Positions 24,040-35,169 of a DNA stretch of 64,000 nucleotides are shown piece by piece. Below the pieces are notes generated by a model. It saw only the letters and a list, made by a program, of their open reading frames with translations, ran no database searches and was not told the DNA's origin. The position numbers and the translations under genes were made by a program. Within the stretch, counting starts at the first letter, position 1; every line of letters starts with the position of its first letter. The stretch is taken from the NCBI GenBank assembly GCA_029379385.1, contig CM055611.1, forward strand, positions 5,704,001-5,768,000, given 5' to 3'. This stretch comes from Quillaja saponaria. Its lineage: Eukaryota; Streptophyta; Magnoliopsida; Fabales; Quillajaceae.

Positions 24040-26690
24040 TAACGGCCTGAGAACGGAATATGGAGTCAAGGTTTGGGCTAGGGCTCATGGTTGGACTAAC
24101 CCACTAGGGTCATTTGGGTTTTCTACCTTTATGATCTTTACAGTGGGCTAATCTGATAAGTGATAACCCATAAATGACAATCATTAACATTTACAAGGTG
24201 ATTGTAACTTGTAAGTAATAATAGTTATTAAGCAAATGGTCAAGAAATCAAATGATTTATGTATTATTATTATTATATAAACATGTAATATCTTAGTCTA
24301 TTTTTCATTTGAAATATACATGTAAATCCTCTAAGTGCTTAATTAATTTGCATACTAATAAATAATTTTTATTAATCAGATCAGAGAAATGATTAATTCA
24401 AAATAAACATAATAACTGCCTACATAAAAAATATCATTTGAAATTAAGTCTTTTGAGTCCTTAAAATATTTAAGACTTATCTACTTTTTTGATCTTTCAA
24501 GATTATATCAGTTTTCAATTTGGTCCTCTAACAATTTTTTCAATCAATTTTATCCTCCAAGATTCAAAATTTCTCAATCAAGTTTCATTCTTCCATTACA
24601 TGTTATGAATTAATAAAAGAATCACACTTGACTTAAAGATAATAATATATACAAGTTGTTTTTATATTTTGTAAAACTTTTTAGGTTATTTTATCACTAG
24701 ATTCTAAGAATTACTTTATTTATGTATAACATGAGAATGTGAGAAAATAACTTGATTGAAAAATTCTGAATCTTTGAGGATGAAATTAACAGAAATTATT
24801 CTTGGGAGACTAAATTAAAAACTAAGACAATCCTAAAGAACTAAAGCAGTAATTAAGCCAAAATTTAATTGAAAAATAGTCAACAACTTTACTGATACAT
24901 ACTAAATATTTTTCATTTGAAATTTACTTGTAAATCTTCATACTTTTAGCCAATTTATTCAAAATTACTCTCATATATAATTACATGTAAATCATTAAAT
25001 ATACCCACGATTTGCATACTAAATATTTTTCATTTGAAATTTAGCAGAATCATCGATTTTTGTTAGGAGATTTGGTCAAAAACTACTCTCATGTAATTGA
25101 TATTTAAATTGTCGAGAGCTTAAGCAATTTTCATATGAAATGCTTTTCCAATTTGTTTAGTAAGTTGTCAACATCCATGAGACGAATTGCATGCTAACTA
25201 TTTTTCATTTGACATTTACTCATATATCACTAGATTCTAAGCCGTTTTGTGAGAAATTATTTCATTAACATGGAAATTGACCAAATCTCTAGTGATTTAC
25301 TTATTAATTTTTATTTATTTATAATTTACTTGTAAATCATGGCAAGATAAGACAATTTGAATACTAGATTTTAAATATTATATTTGTCAAAAAATTACCC
25401 TCTTTATGTATTAATATGTAAATTAGCAAGAACTTAAGCGATTTGCATATTTATTTGTTTAAAACTACTCTCATATATAATTTATAATTAAACAGTCATG
25501 AACTCAGTAAATATTTATTTGATATTTAGTAGTAAATCTCGAGTCTAAGCCGATTTGTTCAGAACTTTTTTCATATATTGTAATTAACATATAAATTGGT
25601 AAGGTATTATTCTATTTTCATATATTTTAATTAACATGTATATTGGTAAGTTTGAAACTTAGCTTGTTTTGCAGACAGTGTGTTCTATGTGTGCAATGTA
25701 CATATATATCCCTCCTTTCTAATGCACTAGGGAGATAAATATTCAAGTTTTTTACTCTCTTGTTTTTTAGCTATCGTAGATATAATAATCTATAGCTCTT
25801 TGCTAAAAAAAAATTGGAGACATGTGATTCACTAGAGGCTACAATAGCATACAAGGAAAAAGATAAACACCTTTCAAGCAAAAATTGCATCTCCCTTTGA
25901 CCTCTTTGTTAGAAAAGTGGTTGCACGATTGTATCAACCTCGCAGCACAAGAATAGAATCTGAAAAGATAAAAACCAAAATAACATTTATTTTAGTAAAG
26001 CTAATGAGATTTAAAGTTTTTAATATTTTATATGTCTCTGAAATTTTTTTTATTTTTTGGGACCCTATTATAAAAGTGTGATATTAAATACCCAACACAC
26101 ATGGCTCTCAATCTCACCATTCATTCTCAATGAGTTTATCAGTACTTTACATTTATAGTTACCCAATACTTGAATAACGGTAACTTCAAATAGTTACATT
26201 TACAATCTAACTAGTATTTCTTATTTATGAATGTACCACAACTATTTCTGATTTTATCATGAAAACCATAGCTATAGTAGAGATGTTGTAGAGTGAGCTA
26301 GATTGAAGAGAAAAGCAACAATGGTGAAGACCTAAAACAGTTTTGGGAATTGTTATTGGAAAGTTTGACCATGGAAATAACTCCCACAATCACCAACACT
26401 CCCACTGGCATCAACACTACTACAGTACTACTAATGGGGCAAATTTGAAACAACACCAATACAGATCGTTTCTTTGGTTATGTTAGCCATTTTTGATGCT
26501 TTGTCGTCAACTTGAGTTCTCGATTTTGTAGAACCACAGGCCCAATCGGCCCTCGAATCCATGATTCCTATTGTAACATCCCTTCTTCCCTGGAAACCCA
26601 GAATCCAATAAACAAAATTATCATTGTATGAATAGGAAAAATCAACGAAAATAAATGATGTCTTTTAAATGTGTTTACATCAGAATATTT
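24040..26690. repeat. AT-rich region with degenerate internal repeats
   Basis: No gene is recognised. Between about 24,300 and 25,650 several words recur at irregular intervals of roughly 100-170 bp: TTTTTCATTTGAAATTTA (about 24,301, 24,909, 25,027, 25,200), ACTCTCATATATAATT, TTTGCATACTAA and ACATGTAAAT. This suggests an old tandem or dispersed repeat. A foldback MITE is embedded at 24,442-24,859. From 25,700 to 26,690 nothing beyond AT-rich sequence is recognisable. Confidence 0.5.
24442..24859. mobile_element. Mutator-like foldback MITE with 9-bp TSD
   Basis: A 400-bp element (24,451-24,850) lies between near-identical 9-bp direct repeats, AATTAAGTC (24,442-24,450) and AATTAAGCC (24,851-24,859). 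The left half aligns with the reverse complement of the right half over most of its length (left ...CAATTTGGTCCTCTAACAA, inverted right ...TAATTTAGTCTCCCAAGAA; also TCAATCAAGTTTCATT versus TCAATCAAGTTATTTT). Long inverted repeats plus a 9-bp target duplication fit a non-autonomous Mutator-like element. There is no transposase. Confidence 0.7.
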
Positions 26691-26859
26691 CCTGGAGGAG
26701 AACAGGAAAACCCTTGAGAATTTGGGGGTTGATCTTAGAGACAATGAAGGTGTATTGGAAAAGCCTTAAAGAGGTGGAAGATTGCGCTTATTGACATGAC
26801 TACCACAGTCTAGTTTTGGGGTTGTAAGGTTATGATTTCTGTTTTCTTAGACCCTGATG

Positions 26860-26991
26860 TGATAGTGTATACTATCCATGATTCTAAGGTTTGAGATGAC
26901 GAGGGTAGCTTGGGTGTCTAATTGAAAGCATTCAATAAAATTGTGAATAAACCTAGATACTAAGATTTATTTTCAAGTTACTCGCACTTAT
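26860..26991 (+). other. Duplicated unknown sequence, copy 1, left part
   Basis: Matches 29,942-30,080: shared words include GTGTATACTATCCATGATT, GACGAGGGTAGCTTGGGTGT and GAAAGCATTCAATAAAA. It stops at 26,991, where the 2.59-kb insertion begins, and resumes at 29,578. I do not recognise the product. Copy 2 has an open frame through this region, so it could be an old exon. Confidence 0.6.
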
Positions 26992-29577
26992 TGTCACATC
27001 CCAAATAGAAGTATGACTGGTAAAAAAAATAAGTGTCTATATCTCGTAATACTGGATATTCAAGTAATATATATCACACTTTAGAAATATATTATAGTTA
27101 AGATTACAAAAATATTATAAAGTTAGAATAAAATCTAGTATTGACAATTAAGCATAAATAATTACTGTAAATATTGGCAAAAGTTCCCTATACGGTGGAA
27201 CGTACCCATAATATATATAATCAACCTGCTTATAAAGTTAATAGTAAATTATAATATCATAATATACAAGGGAGCTCCGCTTTTGACAAAACATGTAATC
27301 ACCATAGTAAACCCAGTATATATATATATATCAATAATGCATAGCACCTGGCGTGAATGCAAGTGCCCTCCTTTACGCTCCAAGTGTACAATATCCGAGA
27401 TATACCTTGTCACAGCAGAGTCGGCAAATAGCAATTCTGTAGCGATCAACAGCAATTTTCTAGAAACTAAAAAAAAGCAACCACAAAGGAAATAGTGAGT
27501 CACAAGGACTCAGTGAGCAAATCATGTACCCAATGAGTACCAGCATCATACAACACATATATCATAGTTTAAAACTCATATTTGATGCACATACGTGGTT
27601 ATCATGGTCATATGATCACAGTTCATTTAGTTCACAATTTCAAAATAGCAAACAACCAACAATTAAATAACCAATTAAACAATAAAAGGGCCAACGAGTA
27701 ACTCATCCCCGCACAACATTATCTTCCCCTATCAGGCATTTATACGCTAGCACAACAAGTGATTCTCCATACACAAATTCATCCTATTGGGGCTGAGCAC
27801 TCCAATTATTTTCAAAACAATTGTCAGAATCAAAATAACTCATATCAACTTTCAAATTCAAATATTCTAGGTGCACCTGGACTTTAATTTCAAAGATGAA
27901 AACCATTTCTCAGAAAACTTCATCTTGTTGGCCCTTATGAATCAAATATTATTCAACTAAGTAACTGAAATAACTCATTTATTTATTTTTGTTTTATAAC
28001 ACAACAATTCAACTATACTTATAGTTACACACAAAAATCTGATAACCATAAAACACATAATTCACTCACAGTTCAAGTACGTGATTCGTCAGTCCGTCTA
28101 GTATATGATGGTATCAGAATATCCTCTACACGCTTAAAGCTAAAAATCACAAATTCATATATTACTACTAATAATCATTTCAAAGGTAATTCTACGATTT
28201 CTTAATCATATGTAATTATATCTAACATGTTTCTTAAAGTAAGGTTAATTAATTTAATTTATTCACTAATTTAAATTTCATAACTTCGCATTAACCTAGT
28301 CAAATTTTTATTTTTTCTAATTAGTTATTTAACAATAGACCCTTACATAATTTAATTTCTAAATATATATATTAAAATTTAATTTTAACTAGTTATTTTG
28401 TCAAATAGCTAAAAGTAAGTTATTTTCATAATTGTTGGTATATATACCTATCACTTGTTCACCATTAATTTATATTTTATTACTTACATGTTTCTAGTAC
28501 ACATATATATTTAGCCTCATTATCAAAATTTCTTGGTTCCTAATTTTAATTCCTTGCACAATTCACTTAACTAGTCAAACACACATAATCTTAGTCTAAT
28601 TGAATTTCTTAATTCATCTAGAAATTTTATTTTTCTTCTAGACCAAGCTCACGGTTTGGCCTCTCCCTTCACTGCAGTGATTTTTTTAATTTTTTTTTCC
28701 ACCAAAACTCCATCACTAAACAAGCCAACCAACCCATATCATCAACCCCTGCTGTCCGCCCCCTTCACAACTCTGTTTGCGTTCCAATTACTCTCACGGC
28801 TTGCACTGGCAGTGACTCCCAGGCAGCCGATGCCACACCAAGGATAACCACACACAAATAAGGCATCACAGCATAAATTGCTGTTCCTGCAAAATTTGAA
28901 TTTCCATGGCCCTCCCCCATGATCACTCGGTTGTACCAACCCTTGGATCGCAACACAAAACAGGGGAGGTAAGAACATGGCAGCAAAGCTGCCTTACGCT
29001 ATCCTCAACCAGCCATACATCTTCCTATAAGGTCACCCACTCCAGCCAAAGCAAGGAAAGGAAAGAGGAATTTTACCTTTTGCTAACTTGCTCCAAGAAA
29101 ACTAAAATTTTCCTCCACTAAAAGCAAGCTGCAACTAGTTGTAAAACAAAATAATGATAGGCAGAGATCAAGAGGATGAAAGACGGTGAAGATAAGGAAG
29201 GCACAAGGTCAGTCACAAGAAACGGAAAACGGATAACACAAAGGAGAAAAGAAAGCAACGTCTCCCACTTAAAACAAAAGGAGTCAAAGTAGAATAAAAA
29301 ATATATGTGTGGCTTATATTCCATCTTATGAGATATTTATATATATATATAAATATATTCTACATTTTCTATTACATAATATATATATATATATATATAG
29401 ATATTTATTATACACATTAATAAGGATGTAACTAAGTCAAATTTATACATACAACTTTACTATTTAGTGTTAATTAGCCAATCAATGGTAATTTATACAT
29501 GTGCGTTTATATATATATATATATAACAATTACGTATCAATATTTTTACAAGTATATTAAATTATCAGATTATAACA
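26992..29577. mobile_element. TG...CA insertion of 2.59 kb, probable solo LTR or non-autonomous element
   Basis: It starts TGTCACATCCCAAATAG and ends AGATTATAACA. It is flanked by CTTAT (26,987-26,991) and CCTAT (29,578-29,582), a 5-bp target duplication with one mismatch. The uninterrupted second copy at 29,942-30,195 shows the pre-insertion state. TGTCACATCCC is a common plant LTR start. Inside there is a GTGAGTCACAAGGACTCAGTGAGC-type segment (27,497-27,520), but no reverse transcriptase, integrase or gag is recognised and no internal copy of the ends, so a large solo LTR is the best guess. Short open frames near 28,656-29,121 (both strands) are not recognisable; the 28,630-29,130 stretch is less AT-rich than its surroundings. 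Confidence 0.6.
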
Positions 29578-29582
29578 CCTAT

Positions 29583-29700
29583 TATTGCTGGTCATGTGAA
29601 TATGTGACTAATTTATATTGTGACATATGTCTAATTTATGGAGATAAATTACTCTATTTTATAACAGGGTGCTATGAAGTATAATTTCACACTGTAATTT
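29583..29700 (+). other. Duplicated unknown sequence, copy 1, right part
   Basis: Continues the alignment to copy 2: TATTGCTGGTCATGTGAATA here versus TATTGCAAGTCATGTGGACA at about 30,077. It is more diverged than the left part and has stop codons. Confidence 0.55.
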
Positions 29701-29739
29701 TTTAAATAATTCTCAACTCAATTTAGTGAAATTTTAAAT

Positions 29740-29930
29740 TTCAAATTAATTGGGACCGATTATATGAATTTTTTCTCTCCATTTACATCGATCTGAGATA
29801 TCATTTTAATAATGCATAGAGCAATCATATTTTTTTCAATGACAGCCTAAATAAGTTTTGGTCCCACCTATCACGTCTAACACTTACACCTGAACCAAAT
29901 CACATTTTTTACTTAGTGCATCCACTGGCC
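29740..29930 (-). mobile_element. RTE-type LINE tail fragment, short
   Basis: Resembles the fragment at 37,720-38,065: GGACCGATTATATGAATT..., then CATCGATCTGAGATATCATT and AGCAATCATATT..TTCAATGAC are shared. On the minus strand this is the very C-terminal end of an RTE-like LINE protein plus 3' sequence. It is strongly decayed. Confidence 0.5.
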
Positions 29931-29934
29931 GACA

Positions 29935-30208
29935 AGAGTGGTGTATACTATCCATGATTTTGAGGTTTTCTCAGGTTGGAGAAGACGAGGGTAGCTTGGG
30001 TGTCCAATTGAAAGCATTCAATAAAACTGTGAATAAAACATACACTAAGATTTCTTTGCATGTTGCAGGCTCCTATTATTGCAAGTCATGTGGACATTGG
30101 CTAATTCATACAGTGGCATATGTTCAATTTAGTTTGGAGATAAAGCACCCCATATTTACAATGGGGGTACTGAGTAATTCACCTTCATTTTTAATAACAA
30201 TTAATTGA
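29935..30208 (+). other. Duplicated unknown sequence, copy 2, with 84-codon frame
   Basis: Uninterrupted counterpart of 26,860-26,991 plus 29,583-29,690. An open frame at 29,954-30,208 reads GEDEGSLGVQLKAFNKTVNK and later CKSCGHWLIHTVAYVQFSLE. I do not recognise a family. The middle word ATGTTGCAGGCTCC contains a possible splice acceptor (GCAG/GC), so the frame could be one exon of an old gene. No flanking exons are recognised. Confidence 0.4.
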
Positions 30209-30449
30209 AATATAGTTGTCTTCAGAATATGTTTTTTATTTTTTTTAATGTTTTATAATTCAATTGGAGGATTAAAATTGTAAAATTTCATATTTTGATT
30301 TCTTATGCAATTCAAACTATTTTATAATTAACTTATATCTATTTTATATACTTTTTATTGATTTTAATTTTAAGAATTAAAATTATTATTTGAATAAAAC
30401 ACTGAATTTATTTTAGGGTATTAAATGTTTTTAAAGGGTATTTGTTAAA
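30209..30449. other. AT-rich spacer
   Basis: No feature recognised. Confidence 0.5.
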
Positions 30450-31044
30450 AAAAATCCTTAAAAAACACATTACATACATTTTAAATTTGTTTTTCCAAAA
30501 CTAGAAAAATTATTTGCCAAGGAGGACAAGAAAATTTAAATTTAAATTGAATATCACATAAAAGCTCACAAAAGAAATAAAACACAAATGAAAATAGTGT
30601 GACAGTGAAAGATGGAAATATCCTGTTGTCCATTTATTGAAAGTTCCAAACAAATGAAAATAGTGTCAAGGAAAGATAGAGTATGCTTTGTCCACTTATT
30701 GAAAGTTCCAAACGTGAGCACTCAGCAGCCAGCAGCCTCTATCACTTTAATATTTATTTTTCTTTCTTAATATTACTCTATTCTAATTTCTATTATTAAT
30801 TAATAGAATTGTAATTGTTTAAGATTATTGATTTTTTTTCCTAATTTTTTCAATAATAATAAGTTTATGATTTATTAATAGCTATATAATAGAAATTAAG
30901 ATTGAAGTTATCAGTATTAAAAATTAGTTACAAATAATTATAATAATTTTTAATTATTCTCAAATTTATAAATTAAAATTTAAAAAGATATTATAAATAA
31001 TTGGAGAAGCCAGCAGCTGAAGAAGAAGTAGCGAGAGCAGGAAT
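30450..31044 (+). promoter_or_regulatory. Reductase upstream region with inserted sequence
   Basis: Its homology to 43,350-43,652 marks it as the reductase 5' flank; shared words are AGAAATAAAACACAAATGAA, ATAGTGTGACAGTGAAAGAT and GAAGAAG.GTAGCGAGAG just before the start codon. A roughly 70-bp segment ending TATTGAAAGTTCCAAAC is duplicated in tandem (30,575-30,715). Then a 271-bp AT-rich insertion (30,737-31,007) separates the upstream part from the start codon. No TATA box can be assigned firmly here; the sister copy has TCTATATAATTGG at about 43,550. Confidence 0.55.
30737..31007. mobile_element. AT-rich 271-bp insertion in the reductase 5' region
   Basis: It is flanked by the direct repeat AGCCAGCAGC (30,727-30,736 and 31,008-31,017). 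The sister promoter at 43,610 has a single site, CAGCAGCCGGCAGCTGAAG. A 9-10 bp duplication would fit a Mutator-like insertion, but no clear inverted ends are visible, and the target is itself repetitive (CAGCAGCCAGCAGCC), so replication slippage could mimic a target duplication. Confidence 0.5.
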
Positions 31045-31166
31045 ATGAGCAGTGTTGCAGGAAAGGTAGGTGTGCGTGACCGGTGCTTCTGGTTACATTG
31101 CGTCATGGCTTGTTAAGCTTCTTCTTTGTCGTGGTTATACTGTCAAGGCCTCTGTTCGTGATCCAA
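31045..31166 (+). CDS. Reductase exon 1 (frameshifted)
   Basis: The start ATG is supported by the sister copy at 43,653. It encodes MSSVAGK, then the nucleotide-binding [16 protein letters not shown] and ends KASVRDP plus one base (phase 1). Compared with the sister copy (AAGGTGGTGTGC), this exon has AAGGTAGGTGTGC: one extra A at 31,068. The unshifted frame resumes from GTGTGC onward. The donor is CCAA/GTCAGT. Confidence 0.85.
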
Positions 31167-31939
31167 GTCAGTACTCCGTATAACACTATCTCATTGTGAA
31201 GTTGATGAGTTACCCATTTCCATATTTTGGTTTATGATCGTCAATTAGCTAATTTTTTGTTTCCAGAAAAACCCATTTGATTTGAGGGATTTTCTAATGG
31301 ATTTCACATATACATACTGCTCCATTAGTGTCATTTTGGAGTGGCAGACCATACAATTGTTATTTTTTTCGATAGAATTAGACCTAGTTGTAGTTGTGAC
31401 CGATGAACCCAAGAATACAAGAAACAAAAGAAAGAATACGAACTATGGATACAGTAAAAATAGTCTATTAAAGAATTTCTCTCAATCTAAACTTTGACTA
31501 CTTGTTGGGGGAAATAGGAGATCAAAAGGGGACTGGTTCCTGTTAGTAGCGTAACAAGGATTATTTTCTATTAGTTTAATGAAAAATATAGCGATTGGGT
31601 TAATGAATAAATAAAATTAAAGTAGGCTATGCACAGATTGGTTCTGGAATTAAAGAATATATTTCCATATCAGCTTCCTTGAAGAATATTAGAATGGTCC
31701 CAGAAAAATTATATATTTGTGCGTGAGGCTGTGAATTTTAGAAAGTAAGACCATTGTTAGATTAGCAAATCCTATGGCTTTCATGAACCGTTTTTTTCGA
31801 GTTCTTTTGACATTTTCTACTTCCTCTTGATCCTAACCATATAACCATGGTTCTGCTACCTGTGTTCTAGTTTTCTACATAATCAAATATATGTCAATTG
31901 GTAGACTTTTGAATGATATATTATTTTATTCTTCAATAG

Positions 31940-32109
31940 ATGATTCAAAAAAGACAGCTCACTTACTTTCACTGGAAGGAGCAAAGGAGAGACTCCACCT
32001 GTTCAAAGCAAATCTGCTAGAAGAAGGTTCCTTTGACTCTGCTATTAAGGAGTGTGAAGGTGTTTTTCACACTGCATCCCCTTTTTATATTGACGTCACT
32101 GATCCCCAG
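31940..32109 (+). CDS. Reductase exon 2
   Basis: 170 bp, acceptor AATAG, donor CCCAG/GTTCAT. It reads [18 protein letters not shown], then [29 protein letters not shown] and ends DVTDPQ, all conserved in the family. The frame is open and needs one base from exon 1 to make Asn. The longer open frame from 31,891 to 32,241 simply reads into both introns. Confidence 0.9.
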
Positions 32110-33004
32110 GTTCATTTCAACTTACCAATGTCCTCCTGTCCATCTGATGAATTGCAACAGCTAAATTGTTTTGGCATATTTAGGGTTCATGATCATTATG
32201 TTGTTTTGGATTTTGAGTTGTTGAGTTGCCTCATAGCTTAGCTAGAAATTAATGGGGTCTGTTGAAGTTCTGGACTCTGGAGATTTGAACTTCTGGCTTG
32301 GGATTTTCGTGTTTCTGTTACAATTAAAAAACAATCTCAACATTGTGACCAATGAATAAAACCTCTTTGGACTGTAATGCAAAATTTAGTAGTTTTCATA
32401 GAATTCTAACTTTTTCTAGGAATTGAAGATTTTGAGCAGTTTCTAATATAAAATATCAAAATTGTATAATTATAGAGTTTACGTTCCTACGTGCAGGGCA
32501 AGTCAAGTCAATAAAAAATTGTTTACATGTAAGATTACAGGATCGGTCAAACTTTGTATGATCGTATGATCCTACTCAATTTTGTGAAGTAAGCTCATTT
32601 GGATCTGTTTTGCATAACAGGTGAAACCCAGTGTTAAAAAACCACAACAAACTTCCTTTAACAAAACGCTCCTCCTATGCCTTCATACCTTATGAGCTTC
32701 ACTTCATAATCAGACATGATATCTTTGGTTTTCATCTTCTTATCTGTGCATTGTGCAACTTCATCCTTAGGTTTGATTTCTCCATTTTCATCCTTCAATT
32801 GGGTTCGTCGCTCACTTCAGGCATCAATTGGAAAATCTAGGTTTGTTTTGCATAACGGGGCCATAATTTGACAACTTATGTACGAACTATTTTCTCTTGT
32901 TTGTTTTAATTTTCAAATGATGTTTAAACTTTGGACCATGAATATCTTTTAAGAAATCATCTTAAAGTATTATGTTTGAATATTTTGAGCTGTAGGAGAG
33001 GTTC

Positions 33005-33190
33005 ATTGTTATTTTTTTTTAATAGGAAAAGAACTTTATTAAGAAAGAAAGAAGTACATGAGAGGAAAATAAGTCCTCTTAAGCATAAACAAGAATGATA
33101 AATAAAAATCCAAGCTTAAAATAATAAGGCTCACCAGTTAGGTTGCATATCTACTAAAAAAAGCCCCTAAAAGGCTCTTGTGAAGTGATG
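33005..33190. other. Possible retroelement fragment in intron 2
   Basis: AAAGAACTTTATTAAGAAAGAAAG, followed by AGTACATGAGAGGAAAATAA, looks like the antisense 3' end of a plant LINE or SINE inserted in the reductase's second intron. I see no boundary duplication, and the assignment is weak. Confidence 0.25.
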
Positions 33191-33291
33191 AACATAATTT
33201 TCCCAGAGAAGATGCCATAGAAGATGATGATCATGAAAAATTCTCGCATTTCTTCTTAATCGTATTCTCTAACCCCATCCTCCTATTTCAG

Positions 33292-33484
33292 GCTGAACTA
33301 CTTGATCCTGCTGTGAAGGGAACTCTGAATGTTCTCAAATCATGTGCAAAAGCACCTTCTGTAAAGCGGGATTGTGTTGACATCTTCTGAGGCTGCAGTT
33401 GCATATAATGGAAAACATAAAACTCCTGAAGTAGTTGTTGATGAGACTTGGTTTTCTGACCCACAGTTCTGCAGGGAATCAGGG
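33292..33484 (+). CDS. Reductase exon 3 (frameshifted)
   Basis: Acceptor TTTCAG, donor TCAGGG/GTATGT. It reads [20 protein letters not shown] to KR; an extra A at 33,371 (CGGGATTGTG where CGGGTTGTG is expected) then shifts the frame to a TGA at 33,388. Past the insertion the original frame continues with [15 protein letters not shown] (holding the catalytic Ser region) and [14 protein letters not shown]. Without the extra base the exon is 192 bp, phase 0. Confidence 0.85.
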
Positions 33485-34843
33485 GTATGTAAATATATAT
33501 GCCATTATGCTCTTTCAAAATTGAATTGTTTTGATGCGAATAAAAAGTAAACATGTGTTTGGCATGTATCTGATTTGAGAAAATAACACTTTTATTCATC
33601 CATGTGTGTGTATGAGTGTGGCTGTATGTGTATACTTCCTCTTTTATTTTTCTGGATTTTACTTATCAAGATATATAGGTCCTTTACATGTCCAAGCCAA
33701 ATAAAAAAAATTAGTAAAGTCACAGAGGTTTTTGACATACACCCTTTCATGGACTAACTACATTATCTTCAGCTTGAAGTACCTTCAATGGAGAACCACT
33801 GAGATGCACAGATAAGTACTGTCTGCAACAACAAAAAAAATGAAAAGTATTAAAAACACTTGAAGTGATTGAGGCACTTATACCATTGCAAACCAAATAA
33901 CATAAAGACTAAAGGACCCCCTTTCTGTGTTTTTGATGAATTTTTTTTATTTTTTTTTTTCATCAAAGTGAAATTCCTGATGTAAAGAATAGATGTGGAA
34001 CATTATTATCTTTTAGCATATCCCAAATCCAATCTGGTTGAGTTTCATTTCCATTTATCTAACTTTTATAGGATAAGCATGCTCTATCTTTTATAAATGT
34101 GCTAAGTTCATTAAGACTTGGTTAATTAGTTCAAAATTAACTTCAACTCTTAATTTCGTGGAAAATAAACTGTTATGGAGTTCAAATTTAGTGGCCCACA
34201 GAAACCTATATCCTGCTCATGCTGAATATGGGTAGTAAATTCCTAATAAAGTCAAGATTGATAACTATGTCATCTATATATCCTTTATATTGATGTCATA
34301 GAACTTTCATATATAAGAAAGTAACAACTATTAGCGGAAAAATAGTTCGTATTAGACTCCCAAATGGAGCCGAACGTCTAGGATTTCACATAAATGACTT
34401 CAGAGCAGAGCTTATAGTCTTGGAACTAAAAGAACTTGGACATGCAAACTTTCAATCTAGTAAGTAGAACAAAATCAAAGCCAAAATTTTGGAATAAAAT
34501 TTTTGTTAAGTGAATAATTTAGGTTGTGTTTAGTTGACAGATAAGAAAAATCAGATGAGTTATTTCTATTTTATCTAGTCTAATCAACTTGTTTGCTGCA
34601 TGTCATTAGATAGGACAAAAAAAATCTGAAGTGGGGGTTTGATCTTATTGAAGCACGATTGTTATGTCTTTAGATGGGTGATGGTATTATGATGGATAAG
34701 ATAAGTGAACAATTGACTAAAATAAAGTCCCAAATTGCCCTAATCCCCTCCTTCTTCTTCGCCAATCCTCTTTTGTCATCGAAAAGGTTTTTTTTTTTTT
34801 TTTTTTTTTTTAAAGAAAAAAAAGTCAGAATTATAATTATACC

Positions 34844-35080
34844 TGTCAATGTGGTAACTCCCACATTGCTTAGATTGGGAGCTTAACATTATATTTAAGT
34901 ATATGAGCATCTTTAACATGATATCAAAGTTGGGTTTTAAGCCCTCTAGTTATACTCTAACACTCCGGCCCAATATCAGAGCCTACAACCCGTGTGCTCA
35001 AACTTGGGGTGTTAATGTGTTAATTTCCCACATTACTTAGATCTGGAGCTTAACATTATATATAAGTATATGGACTTACA
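34844..35080 (+). mobile_element. TRIM-like mini LTR retrotransposon, 237 bp
   Basis: Two direct repeats of about 75 and 71 bp (34,844-34,918 and 35,010-35,080) begin TGTCAATGTGGTAA and TGTTAATGTGTTAA, share CCCACATT.CTTAGAT and GGAGCTTAACATTATAT, and end TTTAACA and CTTACA. A primer-binding-like TGATATCAAAGTTGGG follows the first repeat directly, and a purine-rich GGGG closes the internal part just before the second repeat. This is the layout of a terminal-repeat retrotransposon in miniature. The internal part is about 91 bp. No perfect target duplication is visible. It sits in reductase intron 3. Confidence 0.7.
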
Positions 35081-35169
35081 TGTAATTTGAGGTAAGCCAG
35101 CTAGGGGAACAAGTCATTCTTTGTTAATCATTACTTCTCACATGTAATTTGATAATTAAGCTAGCTAAT

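Noticed and set aside
28656..29121. Several overlapping frames of 63-78 codons on both strands in a less AT-rich patch
   Set aside because: They lie inside the TG..CA insertion, overlap one another on opposite strands, and show no motif; higher GC alone explains the open frames.
33288..33599. A 103-codon minus-strand frame
   Set aside because: Antisense of reductase exon 3 and the adjoining intron.
34780..34830. Frames of 64-70 codons over a poly-T/poly-A tract
   Set aside because: Homopolymer-derived frames on both strands with no motif.
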